NCBI GenBank assembly: GCA_021779335.1 | Contig: JAJYAW010000236.1 | Span: forward strand, 1 to 5,264 | Reading direction: 5' to 3' | Source of the DNA: Myxococcales bacterium | GTDB taxonomy: Bacteria > Myxococcota > Myxococcia > Myxococcales > Anaeromyxobacteraceae | DNA length: 5,264 nt | Shown: positions 1-5,146 of the stretch, one piece after another | Numbering within the stretch: the stretch's first letter is position 1 | Layout of the letters: each line of letters begins with the position of its first letter | Translations under genes and position numbers: made by a program | Notes under the pieces: model-generated | Databases searched by the model: none | The model's input: the letters and a program-made list of their open reading frames with translations, nothing else | What the model was told of the DNA's origin: nothing

Positions 1-1
1 C

Positions 2-70
2 CTCCTCTTCCCGCCCTTCGAGGGCGATCCGATCGGGATCCGGCTGCCGTTCCAGCTCGGCCAGCGGTAG
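2..70 (+). CDS. C-terminal end of a truncated protein, possibly a TonB-family C-terminus
   Basis: This is the 3' end of a gene that enters from the left edge: 22 codons followed by TAG at 68-70. The frame is the plausible coding one because 21 of 22 third positions are G or C. The visible peptide reads LLFPPFEGDPIGIRLPFQLG, then QR and the stop. A proline/phenylalanine turn followed by an alternating beta strand ending in 'PFQL' resembles the last strand of TonB/TolA-type C-terminal domains, which in Myxococcota often end in 'FPPF...I.LPF.F'. That assignment is inference from about 20 residues; another envelope protein is equally possible. The gene converges on the exporter gene, with 15 bases between the two stop codons. 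Confidence 0.45.
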   Translation, partial: LLFPPFEGDPIGIRLPFQLGQR

Positions 71-85
71 GGGCGCGCGGGCCGG

Positions 86-988
86 TCAGCGCGCCGGTCG
101 CCGGACCGCGGCGAGCGCGGCGACCCCGGCGACGAACAGCCCGAGCGCGCCGATCGTGCGCGCCCCGACCGGCTCGCCCGCCGCCGCGCCGAGCGCCACC
201 GCGACCGCCGGGTTGACGTAGGCGTAGCTCGTGGCCAGCGCGGGGCGGACCTGGCGCAGGAGGAAGGCGTAGGCGCTGAAGGCGACGAGCGACCCGAAGA
301 CCGCGAGGTAGAGCCAGGCCGCGAGCGGCCCGGCGGCCGGGACGGCGGTGATCCGCTCGCCGCGCAGCACCCCGGCGAGGGCCAGCGCGGCCCCCCCGGC
401 CAGCATCTCGACGGCGGAGGCCATCGCGCCGTCCGGCACCGGGAGCCGCCGGCCCCAGATCGAGCCGAGGGCCCAGCACCAGGTGGAGGCGACGAGCAGG
501 AGCGTGCCGCGCGGGCTCGCGGACAGCTCTCCGCCGAGCTGGAGGACGATCACCCCGGCGAGGCCGAGGGCGATGCCCGCTCCCTCGGCGCGCGCCGGCC
601 GCTCCCCCCAGAGCGAGGCGAGGAGGACGGTCCAGAGGGGAAGGGACGCGACCACCACCGCGGCCAGGTTCGAGGAGACCCACTGCTCGGCCAGGGTGAC
701 GAGGCCGTTGGCGGCGCACAGGAGCACGCCGACCAGCGCCCCCGCGCCCCAGGCTTTCCGGGTCGGCCACGGCGCGCCTCTCGCCCGCAGGTAGGTGAGG
801 AGGACGCCGCCGGCGAGGAGGAAGCGGCCGGCGGCCATCAGGAGCGGCGGCACCCCGGCGATCGCGATCCGGATGGCGAGGTAGGTCGAGCCCCAGATGA
901 CGTAGAGCGCGAGGAGCGCGGCGACGACCGCTGCGCCGCGCCGCGAGGGCGCGCCGGCCGGCGAGGGCAGGGGGCGAGGTTCCGGCAC
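86..988 (-). CDS. yedA: EamA/DMT-superfamily drug/metabolite exporter, YedA-like
   Basis: This 300-residue inner-membrane protein matches the usual length and layout of ten-helix drug/metabolite transporters: two EamA repeats at roughly residues 21-150 and 162-295. Visible family signatures are WGSTYLAIRIAI (32-43) in helix 1, AEQWVSSNLAAVVVASLP (100-117) in the first repeat, and ALATSYAYVNPAVAVALG (250-267) in the second. These agree closely with what I recall of Escherichia coli YedA, so export of an amino acid or small metabolite is likely. The substrate cannot be read from sequence. The start is GTG at 988-986: an in-frame TAG lies only 12 bases upstream (1000-998), and the next methionine is inside helix 2. 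No clear Shine-Dalgarno precedes it. The gene lies 77 bases downstream of the cytochrome on the same strand, so co-transcription is possible. A functional link is not evident. Confidence 0.9.
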   Translation of the reverse strand: MPEPRPLPSPAGAPSRRGAAVVAALLALYVIWGSTYLAIRIAIAGVPPLLMAAGRFLLAGGVLLTYLRARGAPWPTRKAWGAGALVGVLLCAANGLVTLAEQWVSSNLAAVVVASLPLWTVLLASLWGERPARAEGAGIALGLAGVIVLQLGGELSASPRGTLLLVASTWCWALGSIWGRRLPVPDGAMASAVEMLAGGAALALAGVLRGERITAVPAAGPLAAWLYLAVFGSLVAFSAYAFLLRQVRPALATSYAYVNPAVAVALGAAAGEPVGARTIGALGLFVAGVAALAAVRRPAR

Positions 989-1015
989 CGCGAGACTCTA
1001 CGACGGCGCGGCCGC

Positions 1016-1043
1016 GCCCGGGGGCGTGCGGCGCGCCCCGGGC
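1016..1043. repeat. GC-rich hairpin between cytochrome and exporter genes
   Basis: GCCCGGGG (1016-1023) is the exact reverse complement of CCCCGGGC (1036-1043). Allowing one bulged G extends the stem to about ten base pairs, closing on a loop at 1027-1033. It lies just after the cytochrome stop on the minus strand. No run of T follows on that strand, so it is not a standard intrinsic terminator. It could slow RNA polymerase or protect a processed 3' end. A perfect 14-bp palindrome containing a NotI site (1005-1018) overlaps it. Chance formation is likely at this base composition. Confidence 0.3.
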
Positions 1044-1065
1044 CCCCCTTGCCCCCGGATCGGGC

Positions 1066-3165
1066 TCAGCGCCGCGGGGGAGGGTGCGTGGTCGGCTCGT
1101 GCGCGAGGTGGCAGTCGCCGCAGGGCGCCCCTCCCGGCTCCAGCTGGGGGTGGCTCTGCCGCCACCGGGAGTCCTCCGCGTGGCACCGGAGGCAGAGCTC
1201 CTCGCCGGTGGCGCGGAGCATGTGCGGGGCGTCGGTCGCGTGCGGGGAGTGGCAGCCGAAGCACTTCCCCTCCTTCACCGGCCGGTGCGGCCGCTTCAGC
1301 GCCTCGATCGCCGAGAAGTCGTGGCAGTTCCGGCAGGCGTCGAGCCCCGGCCCGTTCGCCCTCGGGGGGGTCGCGGGGGTGGTCGGCGCGGCGTGGCACT
1401 CCCCGCAGGTTCGCTCGGCGAAGGGCGGGTGCTCGTTGGCGCGCAGCAGCGCCTTCCCCGCCGAGGCGTGGGGGACGTGGCAGCCGGTGCAGACGGCCGT
1501 GGAGACGTCGAAGCCGGCGTGCGCCTTCACCAGCTCGCCGTCGGTCGGGTCGTGGCACTCGAGGCAGAGCGCCGGGACCGGCGACCGGAGGAGCCGGACG
1601 TCGTTCGAGCCGTGGCCCATGTGACAGTCGAGGCAGTCGTCGGCCGCCGGCGGGTGGACGGTGCCGCCCTTGGCCTCGCCGGCCTTCAGGAGGTCGTCGT
1701 GGCAGCCGGTGCAGAGCGCCTCGGACGGCTGGCGGAGCAGGTGCTTCTGGTCCGAGCCGTGGGGGTCGTGGCACTCGGTGCATGGCCCGTCGGCGAACGG
1801 GGGGTGGATCGAGCGCCCGCCCGCCCAGGTCTTCCGCGCGCCGACGTGGCACTGGAGGCAGAGCGCCTCCGGCTCGGCCTTCAGCGCCGCCTTCCCGCCC
1901 GCGTGCGGGACGTGGCAGGCGGTGCAGTCGCCGCCGGCGAAGGGGCTGTGGATCTCCTTCCCCTCGAGCGCCTTCACCTTCTCGCCGTGGCAGCCGACGC
2001 AGAGCCGCTGGGGCGGCGCGCGGATGAGGCGCGGGGTCGGGGCCGCGTGGGGATCGTGGCAGGCGGTGCAGGTCCCCTTCGGCTGCGACGGGTGGACGTG
2101 GGAGCCCTCGCGGAAGGCGGGCTTGCCGCGGGCGTGGCAGCCGAGGCAGAGCGGCTCGACCGGGCCGCGGAGGTGCTTGGGGCCGCCGCCGTGGGGGTCG
2201 TGGCAGGCGGTGCAGTCCCCCTCTCGCGCCGGGGCGTGCGCGGCCGGATCGCGCGCCCAGGCGGTGGCGGCCGGGTGGCAGCCGGCGCAGAGCTGGGCCA
2301 CGGGGCGGACGAGGAGGCGGGGGAGCTCCGAGGCGTGCGGGTCGTGGCAGGTCGTGCAGGCGCCGTCGGCGGCCGGCCCGTGGGCCCCGGGCTTCGCCAG
2401 GATCGCCTCGATCCCGTCGTGGCACTGGAGGCAGAGCGGGCGCGGCGCGTCGGCGAGGAGCGCGCGGCGCTCGGAGGCGTGCGGGTCGTGGCAGGTGGTG
2501 CAGGTCCCCTCGGCCACCGGCGGGTGGACCGTCTTCTTCTGGAAGGCCCGCTCCCGGTCGGCATGGCAGCCGTAGCAGAGGGCCGGCTGCGGCGTGCGCA
2601 CGGCGAGCGGCTTCGCCGACGACGGGTCGGCGTGGCAGCCCGAGCAGTCGTTCAGGACGGGGTGGGCCAGGGTGCGCAGGAGCGCCGGCGTCCGCGCGTG
2701 GAGCTGGTGGCAGCTCGTGCAGCGCACGTTCGCCACCGGGTAGCCGCCGTGGCGCTCGGCCGGGTGGCAGCGGCCGCAGAGCCCCGCCTCCTCCCCCTTC
2801 AGCAGCCCCTTCAGGTCGGAGGCGTGCGGCGCGTGGCAGTCGCTGCACCGGACCGCGCCCCAGGGCGCGCCGCCGTGGACCGGGTCGAACCGCTCGCCGT
2901 CGTGGCAGCGGGTGCAGAGGCGCGGCTCGCCGTCGGCGAGGACCAGCCGCCCGGCGCTGCCGTGCGGGCCGTGGCAGGCGTCGCACCCGCGCTCGTCCTG
3001 GAAGGGGGGGTGGACGATCGCGCGGCGGGCCTCCCGGAGCGTCGCGGCGTGGCACCCTGCGCAGGGCTCCTCGACGTCGTCGGCGAGCGCCGGCGACGAC
3101 GCGGCGACGGCGAGGAGGAGCATGGTGACCCAGCGTGAATCGTGCGCCTGGTGGATGCGTCTCAG
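1066..3165 (-). CDS. 28-haem periplasmic or secreted c-type cytochrome (doubled CXXCH motif family)
   Basis: This is an electron-transfer protein with 28 CXXCH haem-attachment motifs. Every cysteine seen belongs to one of them. The first motif (CAGCH, 3063-3049) is at residues 35-39 and the last (CGDCH, 1122-1108) at 682-686, about one haem per 24 mature residues. Motifs alternate in the doubled-CXXCH pattern: CxxCH-DPH-(A/G)-S, about 18 residues, LCxxCH, about 20 residues containing HPPF, next CxxCH. Non-motif histidines number 33, enough for bis-histidine ligation throughout. I prefer a CTG start at 3165: GGAGG (3175-3171) sits 5 bases before it. That start gives a normal Sec signal peptide: MRRI n-region, MLLLAVAASSPALA core, cleavage after ALA at residue 28. 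Alternatives are TTG at 3207 (713 residues) and ATG at 3123 (685 residues, no basic n-region). There is no membrane anchor, catalytic domain or lipobox. Haems are presumably attached by the Ccm or Ccs machinery. The likely role is shuttling electrons across the periplasm or to extracellular acceptors; the partner is unknown. Confidence 0.93.
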   Translation of the reverse strand: MRRIHQAHDSRWVTMLLLAVAASSPALADDVEEPCAGCHAATLREARRAIVHPPFQDERGCDACHGPHGSAGRLVLADGEPRLCTRCHDGERFDPVHGGAPWGAVRCSDCHAPHASDLKGLLKGEEAGLCGRCHPAERHGGYPVANVRCTSCHQLHARTPALLRTLAHPVLNDCSGCHADPSSAKPLAVRTPQPALCYGCHADRERAFQKKTVHPPVAEGTCTTCHDPHASERRALLADAPRPLCLQCHDGIEAILAKPGAHGPAADGACTTCHDPHASELPRLLVRPVAQLCAGCHPAATAWARDPAAHAPAREGDCTACHDPHGGGPKHLRGPVEPLCLGCHARGKPAFREGSHVHPSQPKGTCTACHDPHAAPTPRLIRAPPQRLCVGCHGEKVKALEGKEIHSPFAGGDCTACHVPHAGGKAALKAEPEALCLQCHVGARKTWAGGRSIHPPFADGPCTECHDPHGSDQKHLLRQPSEALCTGCHDDLLKAGEAKGGTVHPPAADDCLDCHMGHGSNDVRLLRSPVPALCLECHDPTDGELVKAHAGFDVSTAVCTGCHVPHASAGKALLRANEHPPFAERTCGECHAAPTTPATPPRANGPGLDACRNCHDFSAIEALKRPHRPVKEGKCFGCHSPHATDAPHMLRATGEELCLRCHAEDSRWRQSHPQLEPGGAPCGDCHLAHEPTTHPPPRR

Positions 3166-3170
3166 GGGAG

Positions 3171-3175
3171 CCTCC
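3171..3175 (-). promoter_or_regulatory. Shine-Dalgarno GGAGG that decides the cytochrome start
   Basis: On the minus strand GGAGG is followed by CTCCC and then CTG AGA CGC. It is the only strong ribosome-binding site in the 5' part of the open frame: the TTG at 3207 and the ATG at 3123 lack one. With the CTG as initiator the product begins Met-Arg-Arg and continues into a hydrophobic core and an ALA cleavage site. CTG is a rare initiator, so this rests on the combination of spacing and signal-peptide shape. Confidence 0.45.
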
Positions 3176-3237
3176 GCCGCGGTCCGGAGCTGGACCGGCG
3201 CCGCCAATGTGCACCGGGAGGCGCAGCCGGGGGCTGA

Positions 3238-3268
3238 CGTCGATCAAGCGGCGGTCGCTCGATTGACG
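3238..3268. repeat. 13-bp imperfect inverted repeat, candidate operator in the cytochrome/thiS divergent region
   Basis: The arms CGTCGATCAAGCG (3238-3250) and CGCTCGATTGACG (3256-3268) flank a 5-base spacer, GCGGT. Of 13 positions 11 pair as Watson-Crick, one is G-T and one is a mismatch. It lies between two divergently transcribed genes, 32 bases before the thiS start and about 70 bases before the preferred cytochrome start. It is outside any called coding sequence, so codon bias does not explain it. The right arm contains TTGACG, a possible -35 element for thiS, so a bound regulator would compete with polymerase there. It could instead be a hairpin in a leader RNA. No T-run follows on either strand. 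Confidence 0.55.
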
Positions 3269-3292
3269 CGGCGGCGTCCGCGGAGCGAGACT
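3263..3292 (+). promoter_or_regulatory. Possible weak sigma70-like promoter for thiSG
   Basis: TTGACG (3263-3268, 5 of 6 to consensus) is followed after 18 bases by GAGACT (3287-3292, 3 of 6). Transcription would begin near 3299, almost at the thiS ATG (3301), giving a nearly leaderless message. That fits the lack of a well-spaced Shine-Dalgarno: the nearest GGAG is 15 bases upstream. The -35 lies in the right arm of the inverted repeat. The weak -10 keeps confidence low. Confidence 0.25.
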
Positions 3293-3300
3293 GCCCCGCC

Positions 3301-3507
3301 ATGCCGATCCAGGTCAGGTTGAACGGGGAGCTCCGCGAGCTCCCCGACGGGCTCACGGTCGCCGGCCTCCTCGCCCACCTCGGGATCAAGGCGCCGCGCG
3401 TCGCCGTCGAGGTGAACGAGGCGGTGGTCACGCGCGACCGGCACGACGCGCAGCGGATCGGCCCCGGCGACGCGATCGAGATCGTGGCCTTCGTCGGCGG
3501 GGGGTGA
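3301..3507 (+). CDS. thiS: ThiS, sulfur-carrier protein of thiamin thiazole synthesis
   Basis: This is a 68-residue ubiquitin-fold (beta-grasp) protein of normal ThiS length. It starts MPIQVRLNGE, has the typical 'LPDGLTVAGLLAHLGI' helix (14-29) and 'VAVEVNEAVV' strand (34-43), and ends in FVGGG. The C-terminal Gly-Gly is the essential feature: a ThiF-type enzyme adenylates it and it becomes a thiocarboxylate that donates sulfur to ThiG. ThiF and the dehydroglycine source (ThiO or ThiH) are not in this window. The gene is first in the plus-strand unit, one base upstream of thiG. The ATG at 3301 is kept because the protein aligns from its first residues, despite a weak ribosome-binding site. 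The thiocarboxylated ThiS acts in the cytoplasm. Confidence 0.95.
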   Translation: MPIQVRLNGELRELPDGLTVAGLLAHLGIKAPRVAVEVNEAVVTRDRHDAQRIGPGDAIEIVAFVGGG

Positions 3508-3508
3508 C

Positions 3509-4282
3509 ATGGCGGACACCTGGTCGATCGGCGCGCGGACCTTCACCAGCCGGCTCCTGGTCGGCACCGGGAAGTACCCCGACTTCGCCACCATGCAGCG
3601 GGCCCACGTCGCCTCGGGCGCCGAGATCGTCACCGTCGCCGTCCGGCGGCTGGACCTCGCGGCCAAGGGGGAGGCCTCGCTCCTCGAGTGGATCCCGAAG
3701 GGCCTGGTGCTCCTGCCGAACACCGCCGCCTGCTTCACCGCCGAGGAGGCGATCCGGACGGCGCGGCTCGGGCGGGAGCTGGGGATGGGCGACCTGGTGA
3801 AGCTCGAGGTGATCGGGGATCCCCGCACCCTCTTCCCCGACGTGGTGGGGCTGGTGGAGGCGGCGCGCGCGCTGGTGAAGGAGGGCTTCACGGTCCTCCC
3901 CTACACCAACGACGATCCGGTCACGGCGCGGCGGCTCGAGGAGGTGGGCTGCGCGGCGATCATGCCGCTCGGCGCGCCGATCGGCTCCGGGCTCGGGCTC
4001 CGCAACCCGACCAACCTGCGGATCATCCTGGAGGCGGCCCGGGTGCCGGTGCTCGTCGACGCCGGGGTGGGGACGGCGAGCGACGCGGCCATCGCCATGG
4101 AGCTCGGCGCGGCCGCGATCCTGATGAACACCGCCATCGCCGGCGCGCAGGATCCGGTCCTCATGGCCGAGGCGATGCGCGACGGCGTCACCGCCGGCCG
4201 GAAGGCCTTCCTCGCCGGGCGGATCCCGATGCGGCTCCACGCCGCCGCCTCGAGCCCCATGACCGGGCTCATCGGCCGCTGA
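3509..4282 (+). CDS. thiG: ThiG, thiazole synthase
   Basis: This 257-residue TIM-barrel enzyme is full length for the family. It condenses 1-deoxy-D-xylulose 5-phosphate, dehydroglycine and ThiS-thiocarboxylate into the thiazole phosphate carboxylate. Visible signatures: LLVGTGKYPD (16-25), LLPNTAACFTAEEAIRTARL (68-87), GDLVKLEVIGDP (94-105) with Lys98 as the Schiff-base lysine, the 'MPLGAPIGSGLGL' phosphate loop (152-164), VLVDAGVGTASDAA (181-194) with Asp184, and a second phosphate-binding stretch AAILMNTAIA (202-211). These positions match the catalytic Lys and Asp described for Bacillus subtilis ThiG. The ATG lies one base after the thiS stop, beneath a G-rich run, so translation is probably coupled to thiS. 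The stop TGA (4280-4282) directly abuts the opposing stop of the next gene. Confidence 0.97.
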   Translation: MADTWSIGARTFTSRLLVGTGKYPDFATMQRAHVASGAEIVTVAVRRLDLAAKGEASLLEWIPKGLVLLPNTAACFTAEEAIRTARLGRELGMGDLVKLEVIGDPRTLFPDVVGLVEAARALVKEGFTVLPYTNDDPVTARRLEEVGCAAIMPLGAPIGSGLGLRNPTNLRIILEAARVPVLVDAGVGTASDAAIAMELGAAAILMNTAIAGAQDPVLMAEAMRDGVTAGRKAFLAGRIPMRLHAAASSPMTGLIGR

Positions 4283-5089
4283 TCAGGCGCGCGGCGCCAC
4301 CGGCTCGATCGCCTCGGCGACGAGCCGGAAGACGCGCGACGGGTGCCCCCAGCCGCCGGCGGCGAAGCCGGCCTGCACCTTCCGGTAGGCCACCGGGTGA
4401 TCCGCCTCGGCGATCTCCTCGACGGCGCCCTGGAGCGCGAAGCCGGTCGCCTCGTCGAGGTCGACCACCAGCCGCACCTCGCGCCGGTTGGCGCGCAGGT
4501 TCATGTAGGTCTTGAGCGCCAGGCCGTCCCCGTGGAAGAGCGCCACCCGCCCGTCGCGCGCCTCGTGGTGGAAGACGAAGCGCGGCGAGACGTTGGCAGT
4601 GGGGCCGACGCAGACGATCGCGTGGCGCACCGCCGCGGCGAGGTCGCGGACGTCCTCGTAGGGGATCGGGTCGAAGAAGCGGAGGGTGTAGGGGCTGTGG
4701 TGGACCGAGAAGACCTGGGCGCCGAGCACCGTGAACCCGCGGGGCCCGGGCGACAGGAGGTCGGCGGGGGCCCGGGCGTCGGAGAGCGGCAGGCTCTTCA
4801 CCTGGTAGCCCTGGTACTGCTCCGGCCGGGTGAGGTGGACGGTGACGCACTCCCCCGGGCCGGGCGGCCTGGGCAGGGCGCCGCCCAGGCCGACCCGGAG
4901 CTCGCGCGCGGAGGGCCCGGGCGCGACCTCGCGCACCGGGTGGATCGAGACCGACGCGGCGCTGCCCGGGAGCGACGTCGTCGCCATGTAGGAGAGGATC
5001 TTGGGGGCGCCGAGCGAGTGGAAGCGGGGCGCCTGCAGCGGCGCCTGCGCCTCGAGGAAGGCGAGGAAGCGATCGAGCTCGCTCGACAC
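4283..5089 (-). CDS. PNPOx-like FMN-binding split-barrel protein, probably tandem, function unknown
   Basis: This is a 268-residue cytoplasmic protein with no signal peptide or membrane segment. The C-terminal half resembles the pyridoxamine-phosphate-oxidase-like split barrel: VSPRFVFHHEARDGRVALFH (167-186), the 'LKTYMNLRANRREVRLVVD' flavin-phosphate stretch (192-210), and FALQGAVEEI (217-226). The N-terminal half has a comparable outline (ILSYMATTSLPGSAASVSIH, 31-50; QGYQVKSLPL, 93-102), suggesting a degenerate second barrel, as in small flavin reductases and haem-utilisation proteins. That duplication is inference. Substrate and activity are unknown. The start is GTG at 5089-5087 with a near-perfect ribosome-binding site. 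The gene is inverted inside the thiamin cluster, its stop abutting thiG and its start 37 bases from thiE/tenI. Plausible roles include a flavin-dependent oxidase or reductase, or a flavin-binding protein tied to cofactor metabolism. Confidence 0.75.
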   Translation of the reverse strand: MSSELDRFLAFLEAQAPLQAPRFHSLGAPKILSYMATTSLPGSAASVSIHPVREVAPGPSARELRVGLGGALPRPPGPGECVTVHLTRPEQYQGYQVKSLPLSDARAPADLLSPGPRGFTVLGAQVFSVHHSPYTLRFFDPIPYEDVRDLAAAVRHAIVCVGPTANVSPRFVFHHEARDGRVALFHGDGLALKTYMNLRANRREVRLVVDLDEATGFALQGAVEEIAEADHPVAYRKVQAGFAAGGWGHPSRVFRLVAEAIEPVAPRA

Positions 5090-5111
5090 GTCGGATCACC
5101 TCCGCGATGAT
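5083..5111 (+). promoter_or_regulatory. Candidate sigma70-like promoter of thiE/tenI
   Basis: TCGACA (5083-5088, 5 of 6) is followed after exactly 17 bases by GATGAT (5106-5111, 4 of 6). Transcription would start near 5118, only about 9 bases before the ATG at 5127, giving a very short leader without a Shine-Dalgarno. The -35 overlaps the start codon of the opposing split-barrel gene. If real, thiE/tenI has its own promoter rather than depending on thiSG. Confidence 0.35.
5094..5103 (-). promoter_or_regulatory. Extended Shine-Dalgarno of the split-barrel gene
   Basis: On the minus strand GGAGGTGATC reads as a ten-base complement to the 3' end of 16S rRNA. The GGAGG core is 9 bases from the GTG start (5089-5087). 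It fixes this start and predicts strong translation. The thi genes of this window have no comparable site. Confidence 0.75.
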
Positions 5112-5117
5112 GGCCGG

Positions 5118-5146
5118 ACGTTAGCGATGGCCCTCCCGGTTGTCCA
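5118..5146 (-). promoter_or_regulatory. Candidate sigma70-like promoter of the split-barrel gene
   Basis: On the minus strand TGGACA (5146-5141, 5 of 6) is followed after exactly 17 bases by TAACGT (5123-5118, 3 of 6 including the TA and final T). Transcription would start near 5111, giving a leader of about 22 bases that carries the extended Shine-Dalgarno. The -35 lies within the coding start of thiE/tenI. Assignment is by eye. Confidence 0.35.

Noticed and set aside
1016..1043. Intrinsic terminator after the cytochrome gene
   Set aside because: The stem is good but no T-tract follows on the minus strand, so it is kept only as a hairpin.
1100..3065. Regular short repeats resembling a CRISPR array or minisatellite
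   Set aside because: The period tracks codons of haem motifs (about 70 and 144 bases), the repeats are degenerate at third positions, and spacers are coding.
1084..3138. A 684-codon open frame antisense to the cytochrome
   Set aside because: It has no stops because the repeated haem codons and G/C third positions force the opposite frame to stay open. Its product is a repetitive V/A/G/R-rich string with no domain.
998..3247. A 749-codon minus-strand frame, longer than the cytochrome frame that it covers
   Set aside because: The product is almost all Arg, Pro and Ala. The neighbouring frame gives 28 perfect CXXCH motifs and a signal peptide, which cannot arise by chance.
3243..3266. FNR-type site, since ATCAA and TTGA half-sites are present
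   Set aside because: The half-sites are in the wrong order and spacing: FNR needs TTGAT-N4-ATCAA, while here ATCAA comes first and is far from the TTGA.
3166..3300. TPP riboswitch upstream of thiS
   Set aside because: I looked for CTGAGA paired with a GAACCTGAT-like stretch on the plus strand and found neither. The only CTGAGA is on the minus strand, at the cytochrome start, with no partner.
3244..4272. Several open frames antisense to thiS and thiG
   Set aside because: They are shadows of thiS and thiG in GC-rich DNA, with no recognisable domains.
4269..5099. Alternative minus-strand frame over the split-barrel gene, and the plus-strand frame at 4343-5110
   Set aside because: Both give low-complexity R/A/P/G-rich products. 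The frame chosen has a family resemblance and a well-spaced ribosome-binding site.
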